The notes beneath the pieces were generated by a model. The model was given only the letters and a program-made list of their open reading frames with translations. It was not told where the DNA came from and did not search any database. Below, one piece after another: positions 46,418-58,014 of a DNA stretch of 64,000 nucleotides. The stretch is from contig OZ176054.1 of NCBI GenBank assembly GCA_964247055.1, positions 12,586,001-12,650,000 on the forward strand, written 5' to 3'. Origin of the DNA: Paragordius varius. Taxonomy: Eukaryota > Nematomorpha. Within the stretch, counting starts at the first letter, position 1. Every line of letters starts with the position of its first letter. A program made the translations under genes and the position numbers.

Positions 46418-47650
46418 ATATAACCAATATATCGTGTAATAAAAAAAGTTTTTTTAGATAATTTGCACTCTAGCTTATAATTTGTACATCCATATTTTTA
46501 CAATTCGATGCGGGAAAAAGATGAATATTACAACACAGTTTTTCTGTAATATAGGAATTTTAACCTGAAAATTGTCATTAAAAATTTTATAATTTTGGAT
46601 ATTGATATCAGCTTTTGGGCATAAAAACTCTAAATTAAAATGTTGAGTCGTCGTCAAATCTTTTATTTGTTAAATCTATTAACTATGCGACTAATAAATT
46701 TAAATTTAAAATTACCACATCTCTGTAAACTATACATATTTTTATTGATTTGGCTTTATTATTTTGTTGGATTTATAAACGATAAAAAGGAAACATTTAG
46801 CTAATAACAGAAATATTTAGCTTTAGACATTACACCATTACAAAATCCTTTATAAATCCAAAGAAAATATAACTTGATATTTATATTCAAAATTGCATGT
46901 ACCTGTAAATATATGGTTTTCAGGGATTCCTTTAAATTAGAATAAAAATTAAAATTCCATAAAATTTATAAAAAAAATTAATGTGCATATAATTTTATTA
47001 CAATAAAGAAAATTTATCCTTTTAATTAAATTAAGGGGCTAAAGAATGTTGCGCAATTCGGATTTTTTTTCCATTACACCAAATCCGAGTTAAATAAAAA
47101 TGTGAGTTGATAACGTGACTGCCCCGTCATTTATTTTTTAATTAAAATTAATAATAAAGTTAGTGGGGAAGTTAAGATTTTAAAGAGTATGTTTTTACAA
47201 AAAAATATTTTTGTCAGTTATGTTAAATTGAAAAAATACATTAAAAAAGTACGGTTGGAAGGTTGTGTCTTCTTAATTATATAACTTTTAATTTTTAATG
47301 TAAGTCAATTACATAACTTTCTTACTGTAGAAAGTTATTTTAACTGTATATTTTAAATTGTAATCAAAGAATGAATAAAACCTGTATTAATTGTTAGCAC
47401 AATATAGTTTAGTATCCATGACAAGAGAATCAAAAATTTTGGCATTACGGCTTTATAAATTGTAGAAAAAAAATTGTGATTTTTTTATATCGAAAAAAAA
47501 TTATATTTATAATATTTTGTTAATTATTATATAAATGTTGCAATATTAAAGTTCTTTCTTTAGGTAATACAAAAAATTTTGTTAACATCAACACAAATTT
47601 TGTTTGGATTAGCGTTTTGGGAGAAACTCAGTAGTTTTTGTACCCATATT
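46418..47650. other. No gene seen; AT-rich sequence
   Basis: No transposon family or exon was recognised. The short minus frame at 46475-46657 has no signature. Confidence 0.4.
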
Positions 47651-47885
47651 GTATATATAGAGGGGTCAAAGATCATTATACTTGTTGTATATGTTAAGTA
47701 TGTTGATCTGCACATTCAACAAAAGTCAAAAGTTCCCCTCTAAAATCAAACCTAAAAACGTAAATACTTTTGTTATTATACGCATATTATATATAGGGGT
47801 TAAAGATCAAATTTATAGTTTTTGTATATATGTTAAGTATGTTGTTCTACACATTCTACAAACAAAATTTCCCCTCTCACAAGTA
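47651..47885. repeat. Tandem duplication, unit about 97 bp plus spacer
   Basis: TATATATAGAGGGGTCAAAG...GTTAAGTATGTTG...CACATTC...TTCCCCTCT (47651-47746) is repeated, diverged, at 47789-47885. The AGGGG and CCCCT at each unit's ends are complementary, so each unit could fold. Class unknown. Confidence 0.6.
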
Positions 47886-48644
47886 CGATAAAAATTGAAT
47901 AAAATTAAACAAGCAAAACATAAAAACAAAAACAAAATTTCTAGATAACCATCACGTATTTAACCTTAATTCGTATACATATTGATAAACAGTTCATGAC
48001 CTTTTCACTTTATCGTCAGCGATAACATATTGAGATAGTTAAAGCTCAATCTTGTGTTTAAATTTAATTATCAAACATGTTGTCACCTCGATCTGTGGGA
48101 CAGCTCCAAAATAATATTAAACATAACTGCTGATATCAAGTTTTTAGTGGTCAAATGCACGTTTCCAATTCTTGAATTATATAAATATATCATAGAATGG
48201 TCTTTATTTTCATATAATACATTATGCATTAGAAAAATCTAAAGTATAGAAATTTAGCATAATTAATAACTTATGATTACCATATAATTCAGTAATATTG
48301 CGCTCTCCCTTTTTTAATTAAATACTTCTTCTCTTTTTCACTTGTAAAAATATATATATTAATATTTGTCTCTATGAGCTATTTGTAGCAGCCTAGGTTC
48401 TTTATGATAAGTTTGGACTATAAATAGTTAGTCGTCATATTCTCTGAGATCAATTTAAAAAAAATCGAAATTACAGCAGGAGAAAAAACATTGCCAACTT
48501 TTCATTAGATATTGTAAAATAGCATTAATTTTCTCTGCGTAAAATGATTTAGAAAAGTATAATATTTTTAGCTGTACTTAGGTAAATGGACTATATATTC
48601 TCTTAAATGCTAAAGCAAGTCTAATATTATTATCCTAAATAGAG
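47886..48644. other. No gene seen; AT-rich sequence
   Basis: No feature was recognised. Confidence 0.4.
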
Positions 48645-48912
48645 AAGGGGTGCCCGACACGCGGGCCGCATGCAGCTCTTGAGAAATTTCAAATACAAAA
48701 TTTCACAAAATGCAAGTAAAATTAATTTTATTTTTAAATAAATTTTCCAAATAAATCGCTTGCAATCAATTAGCAAAAAATGAAAATATATAGTAGTTTT
48801 TCACAGTCCTCTAATAAATATTTGGTGTTGCCCATATATTTTGCTAATACGGCCCATCAAATTTTTTAATCCAAATATGCCCCCGCGAAGTCATTTTTAT
48901 TGGATAGCCCTG
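48645..48912. mobile_element. hAT-like MITE with GC-rich subterminal block
   Basis: The left end AAGGGGTGCCCGACACGCGG with GGCCGCATGCAGCTCTTG and the right end (reversed) CAGGGCTATCCAAT fit a degraded hAT element about 268 bp long. The flanking 8-mers agree poorly, so it is old or the limits are off by a few bases. Confidence 0.55.
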
Positions 48913-49284
48913 TTGTAGCGTGTAAAATTGGGTTAATTTTAATGAAAATTAGATCATATTGATGATATAAATTTTTATGTTTAAATTGAATAAATATGTT
49001 AATGTGGGTTTTATAATGATTGATTTTAGTCATTTGGGGAGGATTTTTGCATATTTTATTTTTTTATAAACATAAGAATATTGTAATTAATTTTTGAATG
49101 ACATCGAATGAAATTGCTAACTTAATATAATTATAACATTTTTTATAAATGTGGAATGAAATAGGGTTACTATTGTTATTTTTATTATTTTTATATATTT
49201 TGGACCAATAAACTTTTGGTTTAATATATTTTCAAGCTCCTGTAAGATAATTATTATAATATAATACTAGCGTAAATCTCGTGG

Positions 49285-50890
49285 TGTTACGCAGCCCGAG
49301 GAAATTCTTCGGACTTCTGGGGGGAGGGCTATTGGAAAAACGGGACAATAAAATGATCCACATATGTGGATTATTTCGAAACATTATTTAATAGATATGA
49401 TTTTATAGGAATTTTAAAACGGAGCATTCATATTAACATAAGGCTTAATTGGGGGAAAAATAGATTTAAAAAATTATTTTTGTGGACTTTGTTTTTTGAA
49501 AAAAATGGCATTTTACTGGGGGAGCGGGTAAAAAGAGGGACTAAATCAAAAAAGCGAGACGAGTATGTTCGGCGCAATCGAAAATAAGTAAACAAAAATC
49601 ATATTTGAAATTGAATGGACCAACACGTTCTCCAGAAAATTGTCTCAAAGACACGATTTTGGTGGACTTCTGTTTAAAAAAAACCGTTTTTCACACGGGG
49701 TGGGCCCGAACTGGCGAAACGGGCGAAGCTATTATCGGGGCGTTCATTAATGATTATATTTTTTCGAAGTTTGGATTTGAATGGGTCTACCGGTTTTCCG
49801 GTACCAGATCACAAAGCCAGCATTTTCCATTTTTATAAATATATAGATATAGATTACCATAAATAATGTTTTATTATCCATATATTTTTAACATCCTATG
49901 CATATGATAGATACTCCTTACTCAGCAGATATCATCAAAGTAACGCTTGACTAAAATTTTTGCCTTTTAACAGGGAATACGAAAAATCCTTATTGAATTT
50001 TTACAGTCTCATACCTTGGGCAACAAAATACAATCAAAAAATTATTTTTGTGGACTTTGTTTTTTGAAAAAAGTGGCATTTTACGGGGGTAGCGGGTAAA
50101 AAGAGGGCCTAAATCAAAAAAGCGAGACGACTATGTTCGGCGCAATCAAGAATAAGTAAACAAAAATCATATTTAAAATTGAATGGTCCAACACGTTCTT
50201 CGAAAAATTGCAACCCGTTTTTCACACGAGGTGGGCCCGAACTGGGGGCCTATTACAAAAAAGGGAGAAACTATTGTCGGGGCATTCATTAATGATTATA
50301 TTTTTTCGATGTTTGGATTTGATTGGGTTCACCGGTTTTCCGGAAACAGATCATAAAGCCACATGAAAAATCAGTTTTTAGCGGGTAGCTCCTTATCCAG
50401 CAGCTATCATCATAGAAACGCTTGACTAAAATTTTTGCCTTTTAACGGGGAATACGTGGAATCTTTATTGAATTTTTACAGTCTCATACCTTGGGCAAAA
50501 AAATACAATCAAAAATTATTTTTGTGGACTTTGTTTTTAAAAAAAAATGGCATTTTACGGGGGGAGCGGGTAAAAAGAGGGCCTTAATTAAAAAAGCGAG
50601 ATGACTATGTTCGGCGCAATCGAAAATAAGTAAACAAAAATCATATTTGAAATTGAATGGACCAACACGTTCTCCAGAAAAGACACGATTTTTGTGGACT
50701 TCTGTTTTAAAAAAAAAATCGTTTTTCACACGGGGTGGGCCCGAACTGGAGGCCTATTTCAAAAAACGGGCGAAGCTATAGTCGGGGCATTCATTAATGA
50801 TTATATTTTTTTGGATTTGAATGGGTCTATCGGTTTTCCGGTACCAGATCACAAAACCAGCATTTTCCATTTTTATAAATATATATAGAT
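49285..50890. repeat. Tandem repeat array, three units of about 0.48-0.57 kb
   Basis: Three direct copies start near 49470, 50037 and 50513. Landmarks in order: TTATTTTTGTGGACTTTGTT, GGGAGCGGGTAAAAAGAGGG, GACTATGTTCGGCGCAATC, AATTGAATGGACCAACACG, CACACGGGGTGGGCCCGAAC, GCATTCATTAATGATTATAT, GGTTTTCCGGTACCAGATCA. The joining stretch (GCTTGACTAAAATTTTTGCC ... TTGAATTTTTACAGTCTCAT) is shared by the first two junctions. A partial unit precedes at 49285. Units are more GC-rich than the background. Open frames in them (49366-49838, 50694-50888) are not in one consistent frame, so coding is doubtful. Family not recognised. Confidence 0.85.
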
Positions 50891-50972
50891 ATCGTCAAAA
50901 GAATAGTTACGGTTGAACTAAAGGACAATAATTTAACAAAAAAATAAAATTTTTATTATTTTTTAGGCCCTA

Positions 50973-51117
50973 AATAAAAATTGAATTATAAGGACGAAAC
51001 GTAAAAATATAAAAAGAAATATTTTTTTTTCAAAGACAACCTTACTTTTTCAAACCTTAATTTTTCTTCTAGAAGCTATTTAATAACGATGGTAAATAGC
51101 AAATAGGTTGTTTTATT

Positions 51118-51152
<35 letters not shown>

Positions 51153-51275
51153 ACTTCTCACTTTGCAATAGATAAAGAGTTATATTCAAAAAATGAAAAT
51201 AAAGTATCTATTAGAAAAAAAATATTTGTCTTTATTTTTTTTAATTTTGTCCGTATAAATATAATTTTTATTTAT
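50973..51275. mobile_element. Family E MITE (copy 6)
   Basis: ATTATAAGGACGAAACGTAA and GACAACCTTACTTTTTC on the left pair with TTAGAAAAAAAATATTTGTC and TTTTGTCCGTATAAATA on the right. A (TA)n run fills 51121-51150 in the middle. Confidence 0.65.
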
Positions 51276-51828
51276 AATACCTTGATCATAAATTCAATTA
51301 TTTTAGTTAATGTTAAATATTTCCTTATGAGTATAATATGTCAAATATTTCCTTGCGAGTATAATATTTACATTATAATATATATATTTATATATATAAA
51401 AGAAATAGTTCCGTCCCACAAGATTTGGTTTGCAGCATTATAAAACACCTAATACTGTCGTATAATAATTGCGAATTTTCTATAGAATTCGATATTTCTG
51501 AACATTTTTTTGCCTCAAAAATTAAATTAATTCATGTGTATCTCCATTAAAAGCATAGTATGAAATGTGTATATAACAAAAAATTTAATTAAATTTTAAT
51601 ATAAACATACGTTTTAATCGAAATGATAATTGAAATGTTTTAGCGTCAAATACTTTACCTAAATCTACCATCCAAATTACATTAACTTAAATTACAACTT
51701 TAACAGGTTATGTCGAAATTCAAATTTTAAAGCAAAATATGTATTTTTTATAAAGTTATCTTTTTTGATGTCATAAATTAGATGTATTAAATTTTTTTAT
51801 CCCGAACATCAGCATTTTATCATTATAT

Positions 51829-52103
51829 ACCATTTATTCACCCAATAACCCAAACCCTAAAAATAAATTATGTGTTTTAGGGCTAATATAACTGATTTAT
51901 CAATAAAATATATATCTTTATGGCTTATTTAATTATTTTTTCAGTATTATTTAAATTTTAAACAAAATTTTATTTTTTTAAATAATTTTTAATCTTAAAA
52001 ACAAATAATTTATTTTAGGGTGAATTCGAATTGTGCAGGATGAATTTGAATTGTTCAAGGGTAAATTTAAATTATATAAGAGTGAATATGAAGTGTAAAT
52101 GGT
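51829..52103. mobile_element. Family B MITE (B5)
   Basis: The left end ACCATTTATTCACCC has lost most units. The core is CTAATATAACTGATTTATCA. The right end has about four units (GGGTGAATTCGAATTGTGCA and similar) and GTAAATGGT. Confidence 0.75.
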
Positions 52104-52389
52104 ATATATTGTACAATAATATTTTTTATTAATGTTTTAATCAAAACATTTATATCCATTTTTTTAAAAGGCACTGTATATTGATTATTCTTGATAGATA
52201 GATAGATACGTTACCTTACAATATTAAAAAAATATTTTTACTTTAAAAATAAAAATTAACTGCGCCCTGTAATGCGTCGCTGTGGTTTAATTGAATGTAA
52301 AATCCTACCAATATAATTTGGAAAAATTGGGGAATCCAAAAGAGTTAATGTAAGAAAATTGATTGCAACTAATTAAATAAAAAATCTTT

Positions 52390-53960
52390 TTTTGCAATCT
52401 GGATGGCACCGTTTTCTAGAAATTGATTTAGAGACGCATTTTTTGGACTTTTCATAAAAACCTCTATTTTTTACGGAACGGGATACTGCATTTAAAAATA
52501 AAAATATTTATCATCTATTTGGATGGTTTATAGAGTCGTATCAATCTAACTTTGCCTTGTCATTACATTGTTTTTAACCAATATTTATCCTATATTCAAG
52601 GTGAAGCATTTCATAAAGAATGGAGCTCTACCCAGTAATTAAAAAGGGCGGTCAATAATTAAAAACAGGTAACTTTCACATTGAATTACAAAGTGACTCC
52701 TTTAAGGGTGGAGCTCTACGACCAAAAAACCCGGGTTAAAATATTTGACTTTAAATGGGAAATATCTAAACACTATATTTATCTTATTTCACAACTTAAG
52801 TGCTTGTTACTGAAACCCGCTTAGTACATGATCGTATTGTTTACAGTGGGTGTATCCATTTCCATCGGAAAAGCCTAGTAAAAATATGCTGTGTACTGAA
52901 AATTAACCACTTTTTAATTTATATGGTTTTTTTGGTTTTTTTCGCTTCGACGCCACGTTATGTTAGTCACCCCTTTAATTTGAGTGAAACCCTATCTAGT
53001 TGCTAATTTTAAAAGCGCTGACAGAAACTTTTGCATTTATGCAGGAAATATATAAAATTATTCATATTACATGGTGTCGTAGCTATCCAAAAATTTACTT
53101 CGACGCCAGGATATTTCTATATGATGATTCATTTTACAGAGGTTGGACCCATAATCAGATTCTAATTGGCGAGAACATTGAATTATACATTTCTTTTTTA
53201 CTGTCAATAGCTAAAACTATTATTGTATTATATGTCTCAAAATTAGACTTTCACGTTATTCTAAATGTTGGTATTTTATGGGCCTACCCCTGGATTAGAT
53301 CGCATACTAAACATTTTGCCTGAAGGGAAATATATGAAATCATGTGACCTCATAGACGAATATTTGGTTTCAAAGTCAAGTTATTTTTTTATGATGGCGC
53401 ATTTTACAGATGAAGGAGTCCTAGGGGCTATACAAAGTTGCTGGATCGAATTTTATGTATGCTGAAAATAGCTAAATCCTAATTTAAACGATATGGTTTG
53501 TTATAGCTTATTTGATTTAAAGCTACGTCATTATTTGGTGGTGTATTTTAAATGGGTTGAAACCCGGTTGAACTGCTAATATAAAAAATTAGCTAAAATT
53601 TTATTAATGTACTGTCAAAATCGGTATTACTATTAATAGTCTCATAACATGGGCCATGAAATTCTTCGAAAATTTGATTTTAGTAAGATTTTTTTGCACA
53701 TTGTCATATTATGAGTGAAAGTGTGACTATGTTCAGCGTCCTTAAAAATAAAGAACTTAATTATTAAATCTTAGTGGGTATTTTTTTAGGAAAATAGTCC
53801 TAAAGACAGGATTTTTAAGGTTTAAATCTCTTTTGATAACCGCAATCTAATAGGGGTGGGCTCAACTCAATGGCGTATTCAAAAAGGCACAACCATAAAT
53901 GAAAAAACGTTTTTAAATAAATGGTTTATTTTCGGAAATCAGGTAAAAACATTAATATAA
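52390..53960. repeat. Decayed relatives of the 49.3-50.9 kb tandem repeat
   Basis: Blocks recur in diluted form: GAGACGCATTTTTTGGACTT and CTCTATTTTTTACGGAACGG near 52430-52490; GTGGAGCTCTACGACC near 52710; AGTCTCATAACATGGGCCAT, GTGACTATGTTCAGCG and AGGGGTGGGCTCAACTC near 53638-53870. A second local repeat (CTTCGACGCCA..., GATTCATTTTACAGAGG / GGCGCATTTTACAGATG) spaces about 272 bp at 53110-53413. The three open frames at 52800-53465 overlap in different frames and are not taken as genes. Confidence 0.55.
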
Positions 53961-54834
53961 TAAATTATATTATTTATTTAATTATTTTTATTTAGCACAA
54001 AAACAATAAAGTCAAAAGCCTTTTAGAGTTTATTTTAGCCTCATGCTTTAGCCACGACAACAATTTTCATTTTTAATTTGTAAGGTTTTTTAATGATAAT
54101 TATTTTAAAATTTATATTGTATGTTTTCTTACAACCGAAATTTGGATTTTCTCACAAAGCTATAGGTAATAAACTAAATACTTTGCATATATATAATCTT
54201 ACTCACAGGCTTTATCCAAAAATGGGTACACATTTAAAAACAATAATTCGCTAAATTTTAAAATATTTAACAGAAAAAGATTGCAAGGCGAAGGGTTTAA
54301 GCCTTTTAATTTTACGTTTAAAAGTTTTTATTATTTTTCGGCGCAGCGACCGAATATACTGGACACGGCTGAGGAAAACCTTATAATACTAATAACTGTT
54401 AAAATTGGTTAGCGGCCCTTATAGTTTTTTGTGGGCTCTGTTTTATTTTCATTAAATATTTTTATGTAATTTAAACTAAAATATCTGCTTTGTCAATATT
54501 ATACGGGGTGCCCTCCTACATAAAAATATTTGGCCCATTTAATATATTTTTAAACACATACTGATATATGTGTTTTATAAATGTAAACCGGTTCACCCAA
54601 ATCCCCTAATTAAAAAACCAATGTAAGAAGAAATTTCATTAAGGCAAGCCTTATTACTCTTCTGATTTAAAACCTTTAATATATTTACTTTTTACTTATG
54701 CAGATTTGTGTGCGGTTGATTTGCTATCTCCCATAAAGCTAAACAATGTTACCTTAAAATCATGGTACTTAGTATAATATTATTTCTATTTACTTTTTTG
54801 ACTAGTAGCACTGCACACCAGGGTATATCAAAAT
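53961..54834. other. No gene seen; slightly GC-richer islands
   Basis: A patch near 54330-54440 (CGGCGCAGCGACCGAATATA, TTAGCGGCCCTTATAG) looks like old transposon debris, but no pair of ends was found. Confidence 0.35.
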
Positions 54835-55795
54835 CCTGATGAAATATATATATATATATATATATATGTATAGTGATGGTTAACATTGAGATTTCATGTT
54901 GGGGGCAAGTTATATAAAAACATTATTTTACTTTTGTGGTAATTGTTTGATATCGTAAAATTAAAATATTAGCGCATATTAGGTTTAATAAATATTATTT
55001 GGTAAAAGCAACCTTCATTTCAAAAAATATCACTAAAATATATATAAGTAACTATTATAAAATGCAATATATATTTTAATAATTTTTAGATGTGGGCTCC
55101 ATCCATAGGTCTCAAATTTTTGCCCACCCTATAAAATAGGCTATTATTCCTAAATGAACGCAAAAATGCCGAAATTTCCCAGGAATTTTCTTTATAAAGG
55201 CTAGATTATGGCATTAAAATAATATATTTTAAATCCATAGTTTGTTTAAATTATCTTCATGCTATTTTAAGGATGTTGGAAACGGTATAAAAACGCTTTA
55301 ATACATTATAAAAGCATATTTTCTAGTTTAATTTATGATTCCAAATATTTCTATGGCTTAAGTTTAATTTAAATGTTCGTTTTAAAAAAATTAAATTTTG
55401 AAAAAGTCATTTTTTAAAAAATGGTTTTTGATATCAAAATTTAGCTGATATTTAAAATTTTTATCGCGCAATCCCGGCATTTTCGTGTATTTTGAAAGGA
55501 ATATCCTATTTTAAAAGAGAAAAAAAATTGGTACTTTAGGAGCCCACATATAAAAATTAAAAATTTTGAAAATATTGTTTTTTATATGTAATTTATGATC
55601 TATTTTAGTAATATTTTGGAATGAAGCATTTAGCTTCCACCAAAAAAATTATTTAAAAAATGTGCGCAAATTTTGCCATTTTCTAATACGAATTCCTACA
55701 AAAGTGATAATAACTTTCTTATATCAGAAGGGCCAAAACCAAAAGAACCATATTAATTCTGAATTTTTATATCAGATTATATATATTTCATCAGG
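54835..55795. repeat. Family F repeat (copy 2)
   Basis: Outer inverted ends are CCTGATGAAATATATATATA and TATATATTTCATCAGG. Inside are the shared blocks TACTTTTGTGGTAATTGTTT, AAATATCACTAAAATA, TTTTAGATGTGGGCTCC, GAACGCAAAAATGCCGA and a mirrored ACAAAAGTGATAATAACTTT near the right. Non-coding. Confidence 0.65.
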
Positions 55796-56043
55796 TTATA
55801 ACGCCCCGATTTCGGACACAGTGTAATAAATGAGAACAATGTTTGAGAATTAAATTCTAATTAAAATGACATGCAAAACAGTAGCTCATTATCGAAATTG
55901 AGATAGGGGACATAAAACTAACTACATTGTAGACAAAAAAGTAAACAGGTCATAAGTGTTAATGACCAAGTATGAAACAAGGCTTCGAACCGACATCTTA
56001 TAAAACAAGAAAAATTCTCACCCCGGTTTTATTTTAAATACTA
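55796..56043. other. Short unassigned stretch
   Basis: It contains a B-box-like motif (GGTTCGAAGCC, minus strand, 55979-55995) without an A box at the right distance, so no tRNA or SINE is claimed. Confidence 0.3.
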
Positions 56044-56835
56044 AGGAACCGGTTCGATTTCGGTTCCAACCGTCCAAAAACTATTTCGGTTCTTATTTCA
56101 CCTCCAAAATAAGTTCCCGTTTAATAAAAATAATTTATTTTTTTAAAATAATTATTTAATATTGATTGCATAATTACATCTTTTTAGTTTTTCATCAGAA
56201 TGTAATGGCCACCATAATTTTAAAATTTTTTATTTAAATGTTATTTTTTTAAAAAAATTGATCAATTGAAATTATTATTCTGTTGGCAATTTGTGAATAT
56301 CTTACTTGTGACATAGAAAAGAACCACAATCATTATATTTACGTTGATTTTTAATAGATACTGATTAAGAACATTTACTTCTTTAATTGATAAATCTGGT
56401 AAAAATCTAAAAACTATAGCGTCCATAATCAATTACTTAAACGTTAAAAGAACCCACTATATATTAGTACAAACCGCGGCTTACGGGCCTCATGAGATCC
56501 TTATGATTTTTTGGACACAGATTTGAAATTTTATCATGAAGGTTGCATTAGCGATAATAGCTCACACATTGAAAGAAATTTTCCACGCTAAATTTTATAT
56601 TTTCAGATCTGAGAAGTATTCTGACGACCGAATTGCTTGCTGCAATCATTTTAAGTTCAAAGGTTTCCATCGATGCAACAGTTAAATACAAATACACTGT
56701 TTTATGCATTTGTGTAGGGATTTTTTTGATATATTATGTTTTGATTTACAATTTATGAGATTTTAGTTAATATTAGATAAAAATTTAATAAAAATCTAAA
56801 AAATGCAGGAACCAAAACGGAACCGGCTTCAGATA
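56044..56835. mobile_element. Degraded hAT-like element (GGTTCCGG-type ends)
   Basis: GGAACCGGTTCGATTTCGGT on the left pairs with (reversed) GAAGCCGGTTCCGTTTTGGT on the right. Repeats of GGTTCC/GGAACC near both ends are typical of some hAT families. No frame survives and no target duplication was seen. Confidence 0.45.
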
Positions 56836-57680
56836 CAATTTGATCCAAATTTTGAGTTTTATATACCTCTTTAATATTTAGGGGTCTTAATATATCCGAA
56901 AAATCATACTACCTACACCGAGATAATACAAATATTATTTGGTCAGTTCGTACAAATTGTGTACCGTTTCTGGGAGATTTGTGCAAGCATGAAATCGAAG
57001 CGAATAAGTTGGATGATTTAATATCTATTTGGAAAAATCTGAAAAACGAGGTTGTATTACATTTTATATTGGCATTAAACCTTTATAACTACTCTGGAAA
57101 TGCAGATATTTATTAATTATATGACTCAATGGATAAAAACTGGAATAAAATATAAATTAAGTTAAAACATAATATACAAAAAGAAATGCTTCAAGTGTGG
57201 TGCTTTTATTTGGTAAAAATAGAAGAATAAAAGTGCATTGAGGCAAATTTTCAGTAAACCCGTGGAATCATTAAATTTAAGAATAAAATTTTTTTAAGAA
57301 TTTGCCGAACATAGATATATCACCCTATAAAAACACTAAGACCTAGTAATAGTTTTGGTATAGTTGCAATATTTCGCCCTTTTATAAATGGAGAGAGTCC
57401 AGCGTCTATTAAATAACCACCGCCTATAAAAAACGAAACTTTGAAGCGTTTTATCACAAGTTATGAGCGTCCGAAAATAGCTACAAATATTTTCCGTATA
57501 TAAATTAACTAAAATTAAACTATCGATAGACCATAACCATATGTGAATATAATCATATAAAAATAATCTAACTTCAATTTTTTTTAAGAAAGGTTATGGG
57601 ATCATATGGATTCAATATTGCCATTTAAAACAATCTAGTATAAAGAATAAATTTCAAAATTATGATGTTATTTATAATAT
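56836..57680. other. No gene seen; AT-rich sequence
   Basis: No exon or repeat family was recognised. Confidence 0.4.
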
Positions 57681-57765
57681 GATAGGAAAATGTATCCGAT
57701 TCATGATGCTTTTTTGGTCCTTACTAGTCATTTAAAAAGATTTTCACACTTTTGTGGTAACTGCT

Positions 57766-58014
57766 TGTGGTGACTCGAGAAACCGCAAAACAATAATATT
57801 TATTGATATAAATTACAAAAACTAAACTATATAAAATTTGCGATGTTTATATACTTTTTGTGAATATAATATTTACACGTTGAACCAAGGTAAAATAACC
57901 GGTGCAGGTTAAATACAAAATTGATACAATAGTTTATTTCAAATACTAAGAGGTCATCAAAAATGTATTCAAATCTAATATATAAAATCTAGTCTAAGGT
58001 TAGCTAATCTATCA
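57766..58014 (-). repeat. Left LTR of the gypsy fossil (3' LTR)
   Basis: A direct repeat of 62052-62297 with several differences. Its inner boundary near 58014 is inferred from the loss of similarity and a CA end. Confidence 0.8.

Noticed and set aside
49366-50888. Repeated small proteins in the 0.48-kb tandem units
   Set aside because: Equivalent parts of different units are open in different frames, start codons are not conserved and no known domain appears.
52800-53465. Three overlapping plus-strand frames as a possible gene
   Set aside because: They overlap in different frames, lie in decayed repeat sequence and show no consistent coding signal or motif.
55979-55995. tRNA or SINE B box (GGTTCGAAGCC, minus strand)
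   Set aside because: No A box or cloverleaf can be placed at the proper distance, and a short motif alone is expected by chance.
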